Of a stretch of 64,000 nt of DNA, positions 17,801-25,623 are shown one piece after another; position 1 is the first letter of the stretch, and each line of letters begins with the position of its first letter. The notes under the pieces were generated by a model that was not told the DNA's origin, made no database searches, and worked only from the letters and a program-made list of their open reading frames with translations. A program made the position numbers and the translations under genes. Origin of the DNA: Rhizobium leguminosarum (GTDB lineage: Bacteria > Pseudomonadota > Alphaproteobacteria > Rhizobiales > Rhizobiaceae); the NCBI RefSeq assembly GCF_004123835.1, contig NZ_MZMU01000019.1, positions 1 through 64,000 on the forward strand, written 5' to 3'.

Positions 17801-18263
17801 CGTTTTAAACCTCCCAATCACCCGAGATAAACGCACTGCAAGAAACCAGATATTAAGCCGGAGCCTGACCTGCCACCAAACTGTCGTCCCGCTGCAATTG
17901 AAGGGGTCCGTGGTTTTGAAGACAACACCAGACGCAATGTCAGCAACGGCTGGAGAGGTGAAGCTTTCATCTGCATCGCGAACGAAGGCTGCTATGAGCA
18001 GAATGCGGTCACGAGGTCGCAAAACGCTGACGTTCAGCGGCGGGGCACTGTGCGCTGTTCAATCCTGTTTTGCAATTGAATGAAAACGGGCGTGATCGTT
18101 GATCCATAGAGCGGATCTGCTGTTGTCCCCGCGCTAACGCGCCAGGGGCGGGCGGACGCATTGACACAACCGATAATTGGCCGCACCCTTCCAATTGGTG
18201 CCTATACGCGGCAGCCGGCAGGCGCCTTTCAAAGGGTATGGACGGGTATGCCCGGGGGGAGAC

Positions 18264-19844
18264 ATGCAATACCTTCGCATCGCCCTGACGATTTATCTGA
18301 TGCTGATGTGCTCGCAGGCGTTTGCTGAGAAGCGCGTGGCACTGGTCATCGGCAATTCTGCCTATCAGCATGTGCCGAAATTGCCGAATCCCAAAAACGA
18401 CGCCGGCGACATGGCGGCTAAGCTGCGAGATCTGGGCTTCGTGGTTGTCGTCGGCAACGATCTCGATCTTGCCGGCGTCAGACGTACGATCCGCGATTTC
18501 GTCGATAAGCTTGATGGTGCCGACATGGCGCTGTTCTATTATGCTGGTCATGGCCTGCAGGTGAATGGCGAGAACTATATCGCACCTGTCGATGCGAAGC
18601 TTCTTTCCTACATCGACCTGGAATTCGAGGCCGTGCCGATGAACCTGATCCTGTCCGCCATGGAGCGCACGACGCGGGTCAATCTGGTGTTCCTCGATGC
18701 TTGCCGCGACAATCCTCTAGCGGTCAATCTTGCGCGCTCTATGGGTACGCGCTCGGCTTCGGTCGGCCGTGGGCTTGCCAGGGTTGGAAGCGGCATCGGC
18801 TCTCTCATTGCCTTTGCCACCCAGCCTGGCAATATCGCGCTGGATGGGGTGGGTCGGAATTCTCCTTTTACCGCTGCACTTTTGCGCCATCTCGGAAAGC
18901 CAGGACGGGATATTACCCGTGAATTGATCGACGTTCGCCTTGACGTCTTGAAAGAGACGAATGGCAGGCAGGTGCCCTGGGACAATTCCTCGCTCACTGG
19001 CGAGGTGGTGCTGAGGTCGCCGGAAAAGCTGGACCCGGCGACAGCGGCCGAGACCGGCATAAAGGACAATGCCGCTGAGCTCACCTTCTGGGACACGATC
19101 AAGGCGTCGACTGACAGGGACGTGTTCGATGCCTATCTGCACCAGTATCCGAATGGCGTCTTCGTCTTGCTGGCGAAGGCGAAAATCCGGATCATCGAAA
19201 GGACTGCAACGGAACAGGCCGCCGCCAAGGCAGAGGCCGCAGCAAACGCGACTGCACAGCAACCGGCACAGGCTAGCAGCGATCAGCCAACCGTGGAGCA
19301 ACAGTTGGTAGCAATTGCACCCTTGAGCACCGATGCTACCACCACCCCCGATGTCAAAGAGCCGGATCGCGACTTGGTGCGCTCGATCCAGAAGGAGTTG
19401 AACCGCGTTGGTTGCCGAGCGGGCAGCGAGGATGGGCTCTGGGGTGCTGGCAGCCGCCGGGCGCTGGATCAGTTCGTCAAACGCAGTAAGGTCGAACTCG
19501 CGGCCCTCGAGCCTTCAGGTGATGTGCTTCAGCGGCTGCGCACGCAGAAGGCGCGGATTTGTCCGCTCGTCTGCGCCAAGACCCAGCGGGAGCGAGACGG
19601 CCGCTGCGTCGAGATTAAGGCGCCGGCGAGAAGCATGCCGCAGAACGCGATCACTCCGCCGACCGACACCCGTAAGAAAACCTTTGGGAACTGCCCCGCC
19701 GATGCCCAGGTCGCTGCCCGTGAGACCTTCTCGCGCGGTACGGGACGTGGCCGGACTGTCAGAACGGCCACGCATTCCTGTGGTCGCGGCTTTATCTGCC
19801 GCCGCGCGGCGCGCGGTATTCCCTGGGACTGCAATTGGAGTTAG
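18264..19844 (+). CDS. Secreted caspase-like (peptidase C14) protein
   Basis: A 526-residue protein from ATG 18264 (SD ggggga). Residues 1-21 form a Sec signal peptide ending QAFA. Residues 23-260 are a caspase/metacaspase p20-like domain: RVALVIGNSAY, catalytic His96 in YYAGHGLQ and Cys147 in FLDACRDNP, so the dyad is intact. A low-complexity Ala/Gln linker (about 345-380) follows. Then comes a short helical segment with a peptidoglycan-binding-like pattern (SIQKELNRVGC...EDGLWGAGSRRALDQF, about 400-430) and a Cys-rich tail (CPLVC, SCGRGFICRR, DCNWS). It is probably periplasmic. It stands alone between two 36-nt direct repeats. The substrate is unknown. Confidence 0.88.
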   Translation: MQYLRIALTIYLMLMCSQAFAEKRVALVIGNSAYQHVPKLPNPKNDAGDMAAKLRDLGFVVVVGNDLDLAGVRRTIRDFVDKLDGADMALFYYAGHGLQVNGENYIAPVDAKLLSYIDLEFEAVPMNLILSAMERTTRVNLVFLDACRDNPLAVNLARSMGTRSASVGRGLARVGSGIGSLIAFATQPGNIALDGVGRNSPFTAALLRHLGKPGRDITRELIDVRLDVLKETNGRQVPWDNSSLTGEVVLRSPEKLDPATAAETGIKDNAAELTFWDTIKASTDRDVFDAYLHQYPNGVFVLLAKAKIRIIERTATEQAAAKAEAAANATAQQPAQASSDQPTVEQQLVAIAPLSTDATTTPDVKEPDRDLVRSIQKELNRVGCRAGSEDGLWGAGSRRALDQFVKRSKVELAALEPSGDVLQRLRTQKARICPLVCAKTQRERDGRCVEIKAPARSMPQNAITPPTDTRKKTFGNCPADAQVAARETFSRGTGRGRTVRTATHSCGRGFICRRAARGIPWDCNWS

Positions 19845-19873
19845 CCGGGAGACGGGATGCCCATTAATCAGCC

Positions 19874-19909
19874 ATTACAAGTCTCGGTGCGATCAGGCCC
19901 CCGCAACCA
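19874..19909 (+). repeat. 36-nt direct repeat, copy 2
   Basis: It begins attacaagtctc and ends caggcccccgcaacca; 31 of 36 positions match 17714-17749. It lies 30 nt after the stop of the caspase-like gene, so the gene sits alone inside a 2.1-kb repeat-bounded unit. Confidence 0.75.
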
Positions 19910-19975
19910 TCCCTCTTTGAAGATCAGCAACTACCTTCTTATTGCCGGCGGAAAAGCTTCGCTTTCCCTGGCGAT

Positions 19976-20101
19976 GGTAGCTCCTCGTTCGCGAAGCTCA
20001 CCATAACCTGAAGGGTGAGCGGTCGCTCGGGCCTCGCCCGATAAAACAGCCCAGTGGACTGTTTTAAGCCCCGAACGGGGCAAATCCTGAAACCGAAACC
20101 A
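19976..20101 (+). pseudogene. Scrambled tRNA-fMet-like remnant
   Basis: Pieces of tRNA-fMet occur in order but spread out: ggtagctc (19976-19983, D arm), cataacctgaagg (20002-20014, anticodon loop and 3' stem), caaatcctg (20081-20089, T arm) and accgaaacca (20092-20101, 3' end). Two small perfect hairpins lie between the last two pieces (AAAACAG/CTGTTTT 20043-20065; GCCCCG/CGGGGC 20068-20081). No functional cloverleaf is possible. A copy of the rRNA-operon terminator follows. I read it as a decayed duplicate of the left tRNA locus, though chance similarity of single pieces is possible. Confidence 0.5.
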
Positions 20102-20108
20102 AATACAC

Positions 20109-20135
20109 AAAGCCCGCCTCGTGCGGGCTTTTTGC
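20109..20135 (+). terminator. Intrinsic terminator in right border
   Basis: AAAGCCCGC (20109-20117) and GCGGGCTTT (20123-20131) form a 9-bp stem with a 5-nt loop and a T-run. It is a copy of the rRNA-operon terminator at 354-378. Confidence 0.8.
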
Positions 20136-20239
20136 GTTTCCAGATGTGGGTCGAGGAACTAACCCCTCAGCAGTAGGCCGTAGAAGGCGTAGCCGACAAA
20201 GCCGGACTGAAAACAACAAAGCCTGAAACAGGCAACCAG

Positions 20240-20531
20240 ATACAAACTTGCGAAGCTCCTCGACCATTGCGGTCGAGGAGCTTTTTGCGTTTGGCCTCCG
20301 AGTCGATCTCCCCGCCGCCAGCTTCTCTTCGAAATCGATCTGGACTGCGGCGATAAACGGCTCAAGGCTCGTTACAGTTTCCATCGAAGCCATGATGCTG
20401 GCGATCGATCCATGCACCTGCAACGTCGCCGGCTGATGGCCCGAGGTTTTGCCGATCACCACCTTTTGGTTGGTTTCGCGGCAAGCCATAAACGGCTGCA
20501 ATTCTCTCACTCTCGAAAGCAGCGCGCTCAT
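20240..20531 (-). pseudogene. Frameshifted remnant of a small border gene
   Basis: From an ATG at 20531 the minus strand reads MSALLSRVRELQPF, then a plausible ~70-residue protein to EEKLAAG. At the G-run near 20320 the frame is lost. Adding one G restores EIDSEAKRKKLLD, which matches the left-border remnant ELDTQQKRKKLLD (about 500-610, minus) in both residues and position relative to the hairpin. I do not recognise the family. It is either a true frameshift or a base-call error in a homopolymer. No good ribosome site is seen. Confidence 0.4.
20253..20287 (+). terminator. Long stem-loop with T-run in right border
   Basis: AAGCTCCTCGACC (20253-20265) and GGTCGAGGAGCTT (20271-20283) form a 13-bp perfect stem with a 5-nt loop, followed by Ts. 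It is the counterpart of 520-553. Confidence 0.82.
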
Positions 20532-20610
20532 CGGTTTGTTTCTACGTCCTGAGTATTTGCCACGCGAAACTCCGCTTCCTGACAGCGTATGGCCTCCACA
20601 TTGCACTTTA

Positions 20611-20629
20611 CAACTATATAACATAGTTG
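20611..20629. promoter_or_regulatory. GntR-type operator, copy 1
   Basis: CAACTATATAACATAGTTG is an inverted repeat (CAACTA...TAGTTG) followed by CTACGTTG. It lies 71 bp before the SDR start at 20700. The same structure occurs at 25560-25578 beside the GntR gene, with 14 of 16 identical positions in the right half plus extension. FadR-subfamily regulators bind short palindromes of this kind, so it is the likely operator and promoter region of the catabolic operon. Confidence 0.65.
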
Positions 20630-20699
20630 CTACGTTGCTAGCAATGCGGAGGCGGGCCTACTGACTGGTTGTTGGGCAGCCCTAATGAAGGATGCTGCG

Positions 20700-21488
20700 A
20701 TGATGTCTGGGACTTATGCTACTTTTTCGGACGATTGTTTTTCTGGCCGAACCGTCCTTATCACCGGCGCAGCGAGCGGAATGGGTCTTGAAACGGCAAG
20801 GGCCTTCGCCGGCAAGGGCGCGGAAGTCGTCATGGCCGATCGTGATGAGGCGGGGCTGAAGCGCTACGGTGCGGAACTGCGCAATGGCGGCGCGGCTGTT
20901 CATACCGTGACGGTGGATGTCAGCAATCAGGAGAGCATCGACAAGGCCTTCGATTATTGTGACGCCAATCTCGCGCGTCTCGATAACGTCGTGACGTGTG
21001 CGGCGATCATCACAGCCAAGCGTATTTTCGAGCAGGATCGGGCGCATTGGCACCGCGTGCTCGATGTTAATCTGCTCGGTACCTTTTTCGTCGTGCAGGG
21101 CGCAGTCAAACGCATGCTCGATAACCCCGATGGCGGCAACATCGTCTGTATCGCCTCGGATGCCGGCGTGCATGGCGGCGGCGGGCTGATTGCCGATACC
21201 GCCTATGCGGCATCGAAAGCCGGGACCCTGTCGATGGTCAAGTCGGTGGCGCGGGAACTTGCGGGCAAAAAGATCCGCATCAACGCGCTGAACCCCGGGC
21301 CGACGGATTCCCCGATGCACTCCCATATCGACCAGTCACTGAAGGACCGCATCGCCGGCAATCTGCCGATGCGGCGCATGGGGCGGCCGGAGGACATGGC
21401 GGCGGCAATCATGTTCCTGTGCTCGGATGCAGCCAGCTTTACCTACGGTGCCGCGCTCGATGTCGATGGCGGATCGATGTTCCGCTAA
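20700..21488 (+). CDS. SDR-family dehydrogenase
   Basis: Classical short-chain dehydrogenase, 262 residues from ATG 20700, preceded by gaagga at about 6 nt. ATGs at 20685 and 20703 are alternatives. The NAD(P)-binding glycine motif TGAASGMG is at residues 22-29, with VMADRD after beta-2 suggesting NAD preference. The active-site YAASK follows a Ser in IASDAG. The C-terminal DVDGGSMFR is typical. The usual NNAG is replaced by TCAAI. It opens the sugar-catabolic cluster and carries the GntR-type operator upstream, so it probably oxidises a sugar, sugar acid or polyol intermediate. Confidence 0.88.
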   Translation: MMSGTYATFSDDCFSGRTVLITGAASGMGLETARAFAGKGAEVVMADRDEAGLKRYGAELRNGGAAVHTVTVDVSNQESIDKAFDYCDANLARLDNVVTCAAIITAKRIFEQDRAHWHRVLDVNLLGTFFVVQGAVKRMLDNPDGGNIVCIASDAGVHGGGGLIADTAYAASKAGTLSMVKSVARELAGKKIRINALNPGPTDSPMHSHIDQSLKDRIAGNLPMRRMGRPEDMAAAIMFLCSDAASFTYGAALDVDGGSMFR

Positions 21489-21500
21489 ATCAGGATGACT

Positions 21501-21600
21501 TTAGGCCCGATCGGCCTGAAATCTGAATCCCGATCTAAATCAAAGAAATAGAGCATGATGTCGTCCGAAAACCGCGCACACTTTTCGGCATCATGCTCTA
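21501..21600. repeat. RIME-like palindromic repeat
   Basis: Two nested palindromes: TTTAGGCC/GGCCTGAA (21501-21521), then a perfect 12-bp inverted repeat TAGAGCATGATG (21549-21560) and CATCATGCTCTA (21589-21600), with an internal CCGAAAA/TTTTCGG pair. This matches the Rhizobium intergenic mosaic element type seen in many Rhizobiaceae. It fills the gap between the SDR and FAD genes and may stop or process the transcript. Confidence 0.8.
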
Positions 21601-21621
21601 GACCAGCGAGGGGATAAAAGT

Positions 21622-23016
21622 ATGCAGCAGACAGCCCGCCGTTACGCCTATTCGGCCGATATTCCCGAACTCGATGATGTCGATGTGCTCGTCATCGGGG
21701 GCGGACCATCGGGATTATCGGCAGCGGTCGCGGCGGCACGTCTTGGCGTGCGGGTACGTCTTGTGGAGCGCTACGGCTTCCTCGGCGGCAACCTCACGGC
21801 GGGCCTGGTCGGCCCCTGCATGACCTCCTATTCGCTCGATGGCAGCCAGCAACTGATCCGCGGCATCTACGAAGAATTCGTTCAGCGGATGATGGCGCTC
21901 GGCGGCGCGCTGCATCCGAGTACGATCCCGGCAGGTTCAGCCTATTGCGGCTTCATCGTTTACGGCCACGACAAGGTGACCCCTTTCCAGCCTGAGGCGG
22001 CGAAGGTCGCGGCGCAGCGCATGTGCATCGAGGCGGGAGTGGAATTGTTGCTGCATACCATGGTCGTCGATGCCATCGTCGATGACCATGATGCGGACAA
22101 TCCGCGGGTGCTCGGTGTTGTTTGTGCCGGCAAGGGCGGGCTGAGGAGCGTTCGTGCCAAGGTCGTCGTCGATTGCTCGGCTGACGGCGATGTCGCCCAT
22201 TATGCCGGAGTCCATACTCGTCAGGGCCGGGAAAGCGACGGCCTTTCCCAGCCGCAGACATTGTTCTTCCGCGTACAGAACGTCGACGACCAGGTGGTGG
22301 AGGATTACATCCGCGCGCATCCGCAGGACTTTCGGCCCTTCGCCTCGATCGTCGCCAAGGCGACGGCAGAGGGCCGCTTTCCCGCGCCTCGCCGCGGCAT
22401 CGGCCTTTACAAGACCATGGAACCGGGCGTCTGGCGCATCAATACCGGCCGCGTGTTGCGCCGCAATGGGGCTGACGCCCTTGAGCTCTCGCTTGCCGAG
22501 GTCGAAGGCCGGGAGCAGACCGTGGCGCTGCTCGATTTCTTTCGCGACAATCTGCCCGGCTTCGAACAGGTGGAGCTGCGGGACACGGCAACCCAGATCG
22601 GCGTGCGGGAAACCCGACGGATCGATGGCGCCTACGAACTGACGCTGCAAGATTTGCATTCCGGCCGCGCCTTCGATGATGTCGTGGCGTTGTGCGGCTA
22701 TCCGCTCGATATTCACGACCCCACGGGCTCGGGCGGCGGTACCGGTGGCCAGGGGCTTGATGCGGCCAATATCTACCAGATACCTTACCGGGTCATGCTG
22801 CCGCGCGTTCATGAGGGCCTGTTGGTATCCGGCCGCGCGGTCTCGGCGACGCATGAGGCGCTCAGCGCCATTCGCGTCATGCCGCCCTGTTTTGCGCTTG
22901 GCCAGGCGGCCGGTGTTGCCGCCGCACTTTCGGTCGGCAACAGGGCCAGCCCGCGGCATGTCGACTACGCGGATTTGCGCAGGGAACTTCTGGCCCAGGG
23001 CGCCTATCTTGGCTGA
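21622..23016 (+). CDS. FAD-dependent oxidoreductase
   Basis: A 464-residue flavoprotein with an N-terminal dinucleotide fold, VDVLVIGGGPSGLSAAVAAA (about residues 20-39) and a following acidic LVERYGFLGGNLTAG. It resembles the FAD_oxidored family often found in sugar-catabolic clusters. No signal peptide is seen, so it is probably cytoplasmic. The C-terminal part retains an FAD-contact pattern (GRAVSATHEALSAIRVMPPCFALGQAAGVAAAL). ATG 21622 follows gagggga. It lies after the SDR and RIME element in the same orientation; the next genes are convergent. The substrate is unknown. Confidence 0.85.
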   Translation: MQQTARRYAYSADIPELDDVDVLVIGGGPSGLSAAVAAARLGVRVRLVERYGFLGGNLTAGLVGPCMTSYSLDGSQQLIRGIYEEFVQRMMALGGALHPSTIPAGSAYCGFIVYGHDKVTPFQPEAAKVAAQRMCIEAGVELLLHTMVVDAIVDDHDADNPRVLGVVCAGKGGLRSVRAKVVVDCSADGDVAHYAGVHTRQGRESDGLSQPQTLFFRVQNVDDQVVEDYIRAHPQDFRPFASIVAKATAEGRFPAPRRGIGLYKTMEPGVWRINTGRVLRRNGADALELSLAEVEGREQTVALLDFFRDNLPGFEQVELRDTATQIGVRETRRIDGAYELTLQDLHSGRAFDDVVALCGYPLDIHDPTGSGGGTGGQGLDAANIYQIPYRVMLPRVHEGLLVSGRAVSATHEALSAIRVMPPCFALGQAAGVAAALSVGNRASPRHVDYADLRRELLAQGAYLG

Positions 23017-23058
23017 CGGAAAGAGACAGCGCGGAAGCGATATCCGCGGTTTCTCAAG

Positions 23059-23394
23059 TCAGGCCTTCAGATGAAGGGTCACCAGCACGGTGCATTCAGC
23101 GCCATCTGCAAAGCGGGTTGCAACCCGCAGCCAATTGCCGAAGGAGTTGAGCCGAGCCACGGCAACGCCGTCCTGTTCGCCCGGCATGACGAATTCCGTT
23201 CCTTCCCGAACCCAGTGCATGCCGTCAGGCGAGATTTCCACCCAGCCCTTGGATACAGTGCCGACGGGAGGCTTTAATGCCCGAATAAAGAACACGGCTT
23301 CATGCGCCCAGCCGGCCTCATAGGGTTCGCTGGCGGCGTCGCCGCTCCAGCACTCATTGCGGGTTATCACCGCCGTGATGTTTTCGGGAAGCAT
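23059..23394 (-). CDS. Uncharacterised 111-residue protein
   Basis: From ATG 23394, which overlaps the upstream stop by one base (TGATG), it encodes 111 residues. There is no signal peptide or membrane segment. The sequence is rich in beta-type patterns and aromatic residues (WVEISPDGMHWVREGTEF, NSFGNWLRVATRF), suggesting a small beta-sandwich. I do not recognise a family. It is translationally coupled to the 303-residue gene upstream and forms a three-gene unit with the enolase-superfamily gene, so a role in the same sugar pathway is inferred. Confidence 0.7.
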   Translation of the reverse strand: MLPENITAVITRNECWSGDAASEPYEAGWAHEAVFFIRALKPPVGTVSKGWVEISPDGMHWVREGTEFVMPGEQDGVAVARLNSFGNWLRVATRFADGAECTVLVTLHLKA

Positions 23395-24305
23395 CAAAAA
23401 TCCCCTGAAATACAGATGGAATCGACGTAGAGAAAGGCGCGCTTGGCGACATCTGTCTCGGCGAACAGGCAGAAGTTCAGCATGCACCAGAGGTTTTTCA
23501 TCGCCGGAATCCGGATCGACTCGAAGCCGGATACGTCGAAATTCCGGTCGTTGCACTGCAAGCCGGTCGCCTTCATGGAGGCGAGGTCGAAATCGAAGCG
23601 CATATAGCTCCAGTTCACCTTCGTCGGGATCTCGTTGTAGCAGAGCCGTTGTTCACCATCCGGCAAGTCCAGCCAGCCTTCGGGCGCCAGGTGATAGTGG
23701 CTTACGGTCTTGTCTTCCCGCCCGATGGCGGTGAAGGACGTGGTCTCACGTTTGTACTGCCATTTCTGCAGGTGCTTGCCGTCGAGTGCATTGAGAAATC
23801 GCAGATGTGGCATAACCCGCTCGCCGTCTCCGTCCCGGTCGCCGCATTGCAGGTCGAACAGAAAACCGATCGATCGCACGTCGGTTTCCGATAGTTTCAG
23901 TTCCGTCGCCTCCGGCTTGAACGTGAAGAAAATCTCGAAACGGATCGGCCCGCGCTTGCGGAAGGTGTGACGCTTGATTGCAACGTTCTGCGCACCGGGT
24001 TTTGCCTTCGTGGCGATCTTTAGCGCATAGGACGAGTCCATGCCGCCGTGGGATCCTGCATCCCAATGTCCGAGAGTTGAGAGCATGGCGCTCGAGTGCT
24101 GGGCAAAGCCCGGCAGCATGACGTCGAGGCTGTCCTCGTAATTGCCGACCAACTGTGACCAGCCGCAATGCCCGCGCGAAAAATCGTCAAAGGACAGGAT
24201 ACGCGGCAGAGGATCGAAACGGCTGAGCGCCGGATCCGCGCGAAGCATGGCGAGCCTCATGGCTTCCATCATGTCCGGTGGGGAAGAGGGGGCTGATGTC
24301 GTCAT
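23394..24305 (-). CDS. Uncharacterised sugar-cluster protein (DUF6772-like)
   Basis: 303 residues from ATG 24305 (SD GAGGT). The longer frame to 24470 runs into the enolase gene and is rejected. No signal peptide is seen. Distinct segments: FDDFSRGHCGWSQLVGNYE, GSHGGMDSSYALKIATKAK, RFEIFFTFKPEATELKLSE, VRSIGFLFDLQCGDRDGD and NLWCMLNFCLFAETD. From memory it resembles proteins annotated DUF6772 in rhizobial sugar clusters. The alternating hydrophobic and aromatic pattern suggests a jelly-roll or lectin-like beta fold. It is coupled to the 111-residue gene. Biochemical function is unknown. Confidence 0.7.
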   Translation of the reverse strand: MTTSAPSSPPDMMEAMRLAMLRADPALSRFDPLPRILSFDDFSRGHCGWSQLVGNYEDSLDVMLPGFAQHSSAMLSTLGHWDAGSHGGMDSSYALKIATKAKPGAQNVAIKRHTFRKRGPIRFEIFFTFKPEATELKLSETDVRSIGFLFDLQCGDRDGDGERVMPHLRFLNALDGKHLQKWQYKRETTSFTAIGREDKTVSHYHLAPEGWLDLPDGEQRLCYNEIPTKVNWSYMRFDFDLASMKATGLQCNDRNFDVSGFESIRIPAMKNLWCMLNFCLFAETDVAKRAFLYVDSICISGDF

Positions 24306-24318
24306 TATGGCGTTGACC

Positions 24319-25464
24319 TCACTGTATGCGGAGCCGTTTGACGGCGTCCCAATCGATTTCGATGCCGAGACCCGGCCGTGTCGGCACGTCGAGCTGGCCA
24401 TTCTTCTGGCGCAGGCAGCCGGGCGCCAGATCGGCCAGGTCGCGCTTGAAGGGGCTAAGATCGCATTCACATTCCATCATCCGGAAATTCGGAAGGGCGG
24501 CCGCCAGATGCGCGCTGGCCGTCTCGCAGATAATGCCGGACATGCCGATATGCGGGGCGTAGCCCACATCATGGAGGGCGGCATAGTCAGCCATGCGCCG
24601 TGTTTCGGATATGCCGCCGGCACGGGCAACATCCGGCTGCAGGATTGAAAGAGTGCGGTTGGCGACGAGACGCTGCGCCTGATCGGCGGTAAAGTTGCTC
24701 TCTCCGGCTGCGAGCGGCACGTCGCAGCGCTTGCGAAGTTCTTCGTAGCCTTGCTCGTTTTCCGGCGCCAGCGGCTCCTCGAACCAGAAATAGCCGTTGG
24801 CCGACAGTGACCTGCCGACTTCGATTGCCTGGTCCAGATCATAGGCCCAGTTGGCGTCGACACAGAGTTCAATATCGTCGCCGGCGCGCTTGCGCAGCCG
24901 TTCGATGCGCCGGCAGGCTTCCTTGACGGGATTGGCCATCTTGACTTTGATGCGCGGGAATCCTTCGCCAATATAGCGCTCCAGTTCCCGATCCGCCTCA
25001 GTATCGTCGACCCAGTTTACGGCGGCGGCATAGACATCGATCGTTTCCCGGCCGATGCCGCCAAGCAGCTTGGCGATCGGCATGCCCGCGGCCTTGCCCA
25101 TGATGTCCCACAGCGCAATGTCGACGCCGGCGATTGCCTCGATCAGCATGCCGCCGGCGCGGCCTGACAGCGAGCGCCGCATGGATTGCCAGAGCGCGCC
25201 GATATTGCGTGCGTCCTGTCCGATCAGCCATGGCTTTAACGAGGTTTCGATCAGTTCCGCATAGGCCTTGGGCGAAAACCGGGCCAGCACCTCACCGACG
25301 CCGACGATGCCGGCATCGGTGCGCACCTCGACCAGAACCATCGAGACCTTGTGATAGGTGCCCCAGGACGTGACGGTCGGTTTGGGCAGCGTCTGGCTGA
25401 GCGGATGAGCGATGACATCTGAAATGAGGATCGCCTGTCCGGTCGAACTTTGCACAGAATCCAT
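24319..25464 (-). CDS. Enolase-superfamily (mandelate racemase-like) dehydratase
   Basis: 381 residues from ATG 25464. The family body is complete: N-terminal capping domain, then the barrel with the IKVKM catalytic lysine motif near residue 185. Metal ligands are in CVDANWAY, YFWFEEP and PLAAGESN, followed by QPDVARAGGIS and a PHIG histidine, and an E-x-E-type end strand (MMECECD). Such enzymes usually dehydrate acid sugars (aldonates or uronates) by removing the proton alpha to the carboxylate. It faces away from the GntR gene across an intergenic with an operator. Substrate specificity cannot be read from the sequence. Confidence 0.88.
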   Translation of the reverse strand: MDSVQSSTGQAILISDVIAHPLSQTLPKPTVTSWGTYHKVSMVLVEVRTDAGIVGVGEVLARFSPKAYAELIETSLKPWLIGQDARNIGALWQSMRRSLSGRAGGMLIEAIAGVDIALWDIMGKAAGMPIAKLLGGIGRETIDVYAAAVNWVDDTEADRELERYIGEGFPRIKVKMANPVKEACRRIERLRKRAGDDIELCVDANWAYDLDQAIEVGRSLSANGYFWFEEPLAPENEQGYEELRKRCDVPLAAGESNFTADQAQRLVANRTLSILQPDVARAGGISETRRMADYAALHDVGYAPHIGMSGIICETASAHLAAALPNFRMMECECDLSPFKRDLADLAPGCLRQKNGQLDVPTRPGLGIEIDWDAVKRLRIQ

Positions 25465-25559
25465 CGGCTCTTTCGTTCCCAATGTTTTGCTCGCTGCTCT
25501 AGTTTTGCTCGCTGCTTTGGGGCGTGTCTGCTATTCCTAGCTAGATGTTGATGACTTGG

Positions 25560-25578
25560 CAACTGATAAACCTAGTTG
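25560..25578. promoter_or_regulatory. GntR-type operator, copy 2
   Basis: CAACTGATAAACCTAGTTG is followed by CTAAGTTG, matching the copy at 20611-20629 in both half-sites and in the right extension. It lies in the divergent intergenic between the dehydratase gene and the GntR regulator, 46 bp before the regulator's start, so autoregulation and control of both directions are likely. Confidence 0.68.
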
Positions 25579-25623
25579 CTAAGTTGGAAACCGCATGTTA
25601 GTTTTGCGAATATGAGGACCGAG

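Larger units (their letters stand above)
17408..18263. other. Intergenic between nuoJ and caspase gene
   Basis: 856 bp with no gene I can support. It should hold the leftward nuo promoter just after 17408 and, at its right end, the promoter of the caspase-like gene. It contains the first 36-nt repeat (17714-17749) and a terminator (17774-17800). The reading frames in it lack ribosome sites and family resemblance. No FixK/FNR box with 4-nt spacing was found; ttgataccatca at 17761 is one base short of that pattern. Confidence 0.5.
20109..20292. repeat. Right border repeat of presumed island
   Basis: Same block order as 354-557: terminator hairpin (20109-20131, 23 nt identical), gggtcgagg (20148-20156), gaaaacaacaaa-x-cctgaaac ending gcaacca (20209-20238), then the second hairpin (20253-20283) with identical tail 20272-20292. 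Spacing between borders is about 19.75 kb. Intervening bases have diverged, so the duplication is not recent. Confidence 0.7.

Noticed and set aside
17487-18083. Several 60-150-codon frames in the nuoJ-caspase intergenic
   Set aside because: They have no ribosome sites and no family resemblance, and they run across repeats and a terminator.
20064-20624. A single 186-codon minus-strand gene spanning the right border
   Set aside because: The reading continues through both terminator hairpins and changes character at the G-run. The homologous left copy supports a different frame, so only a frameshifted remnant is reported.
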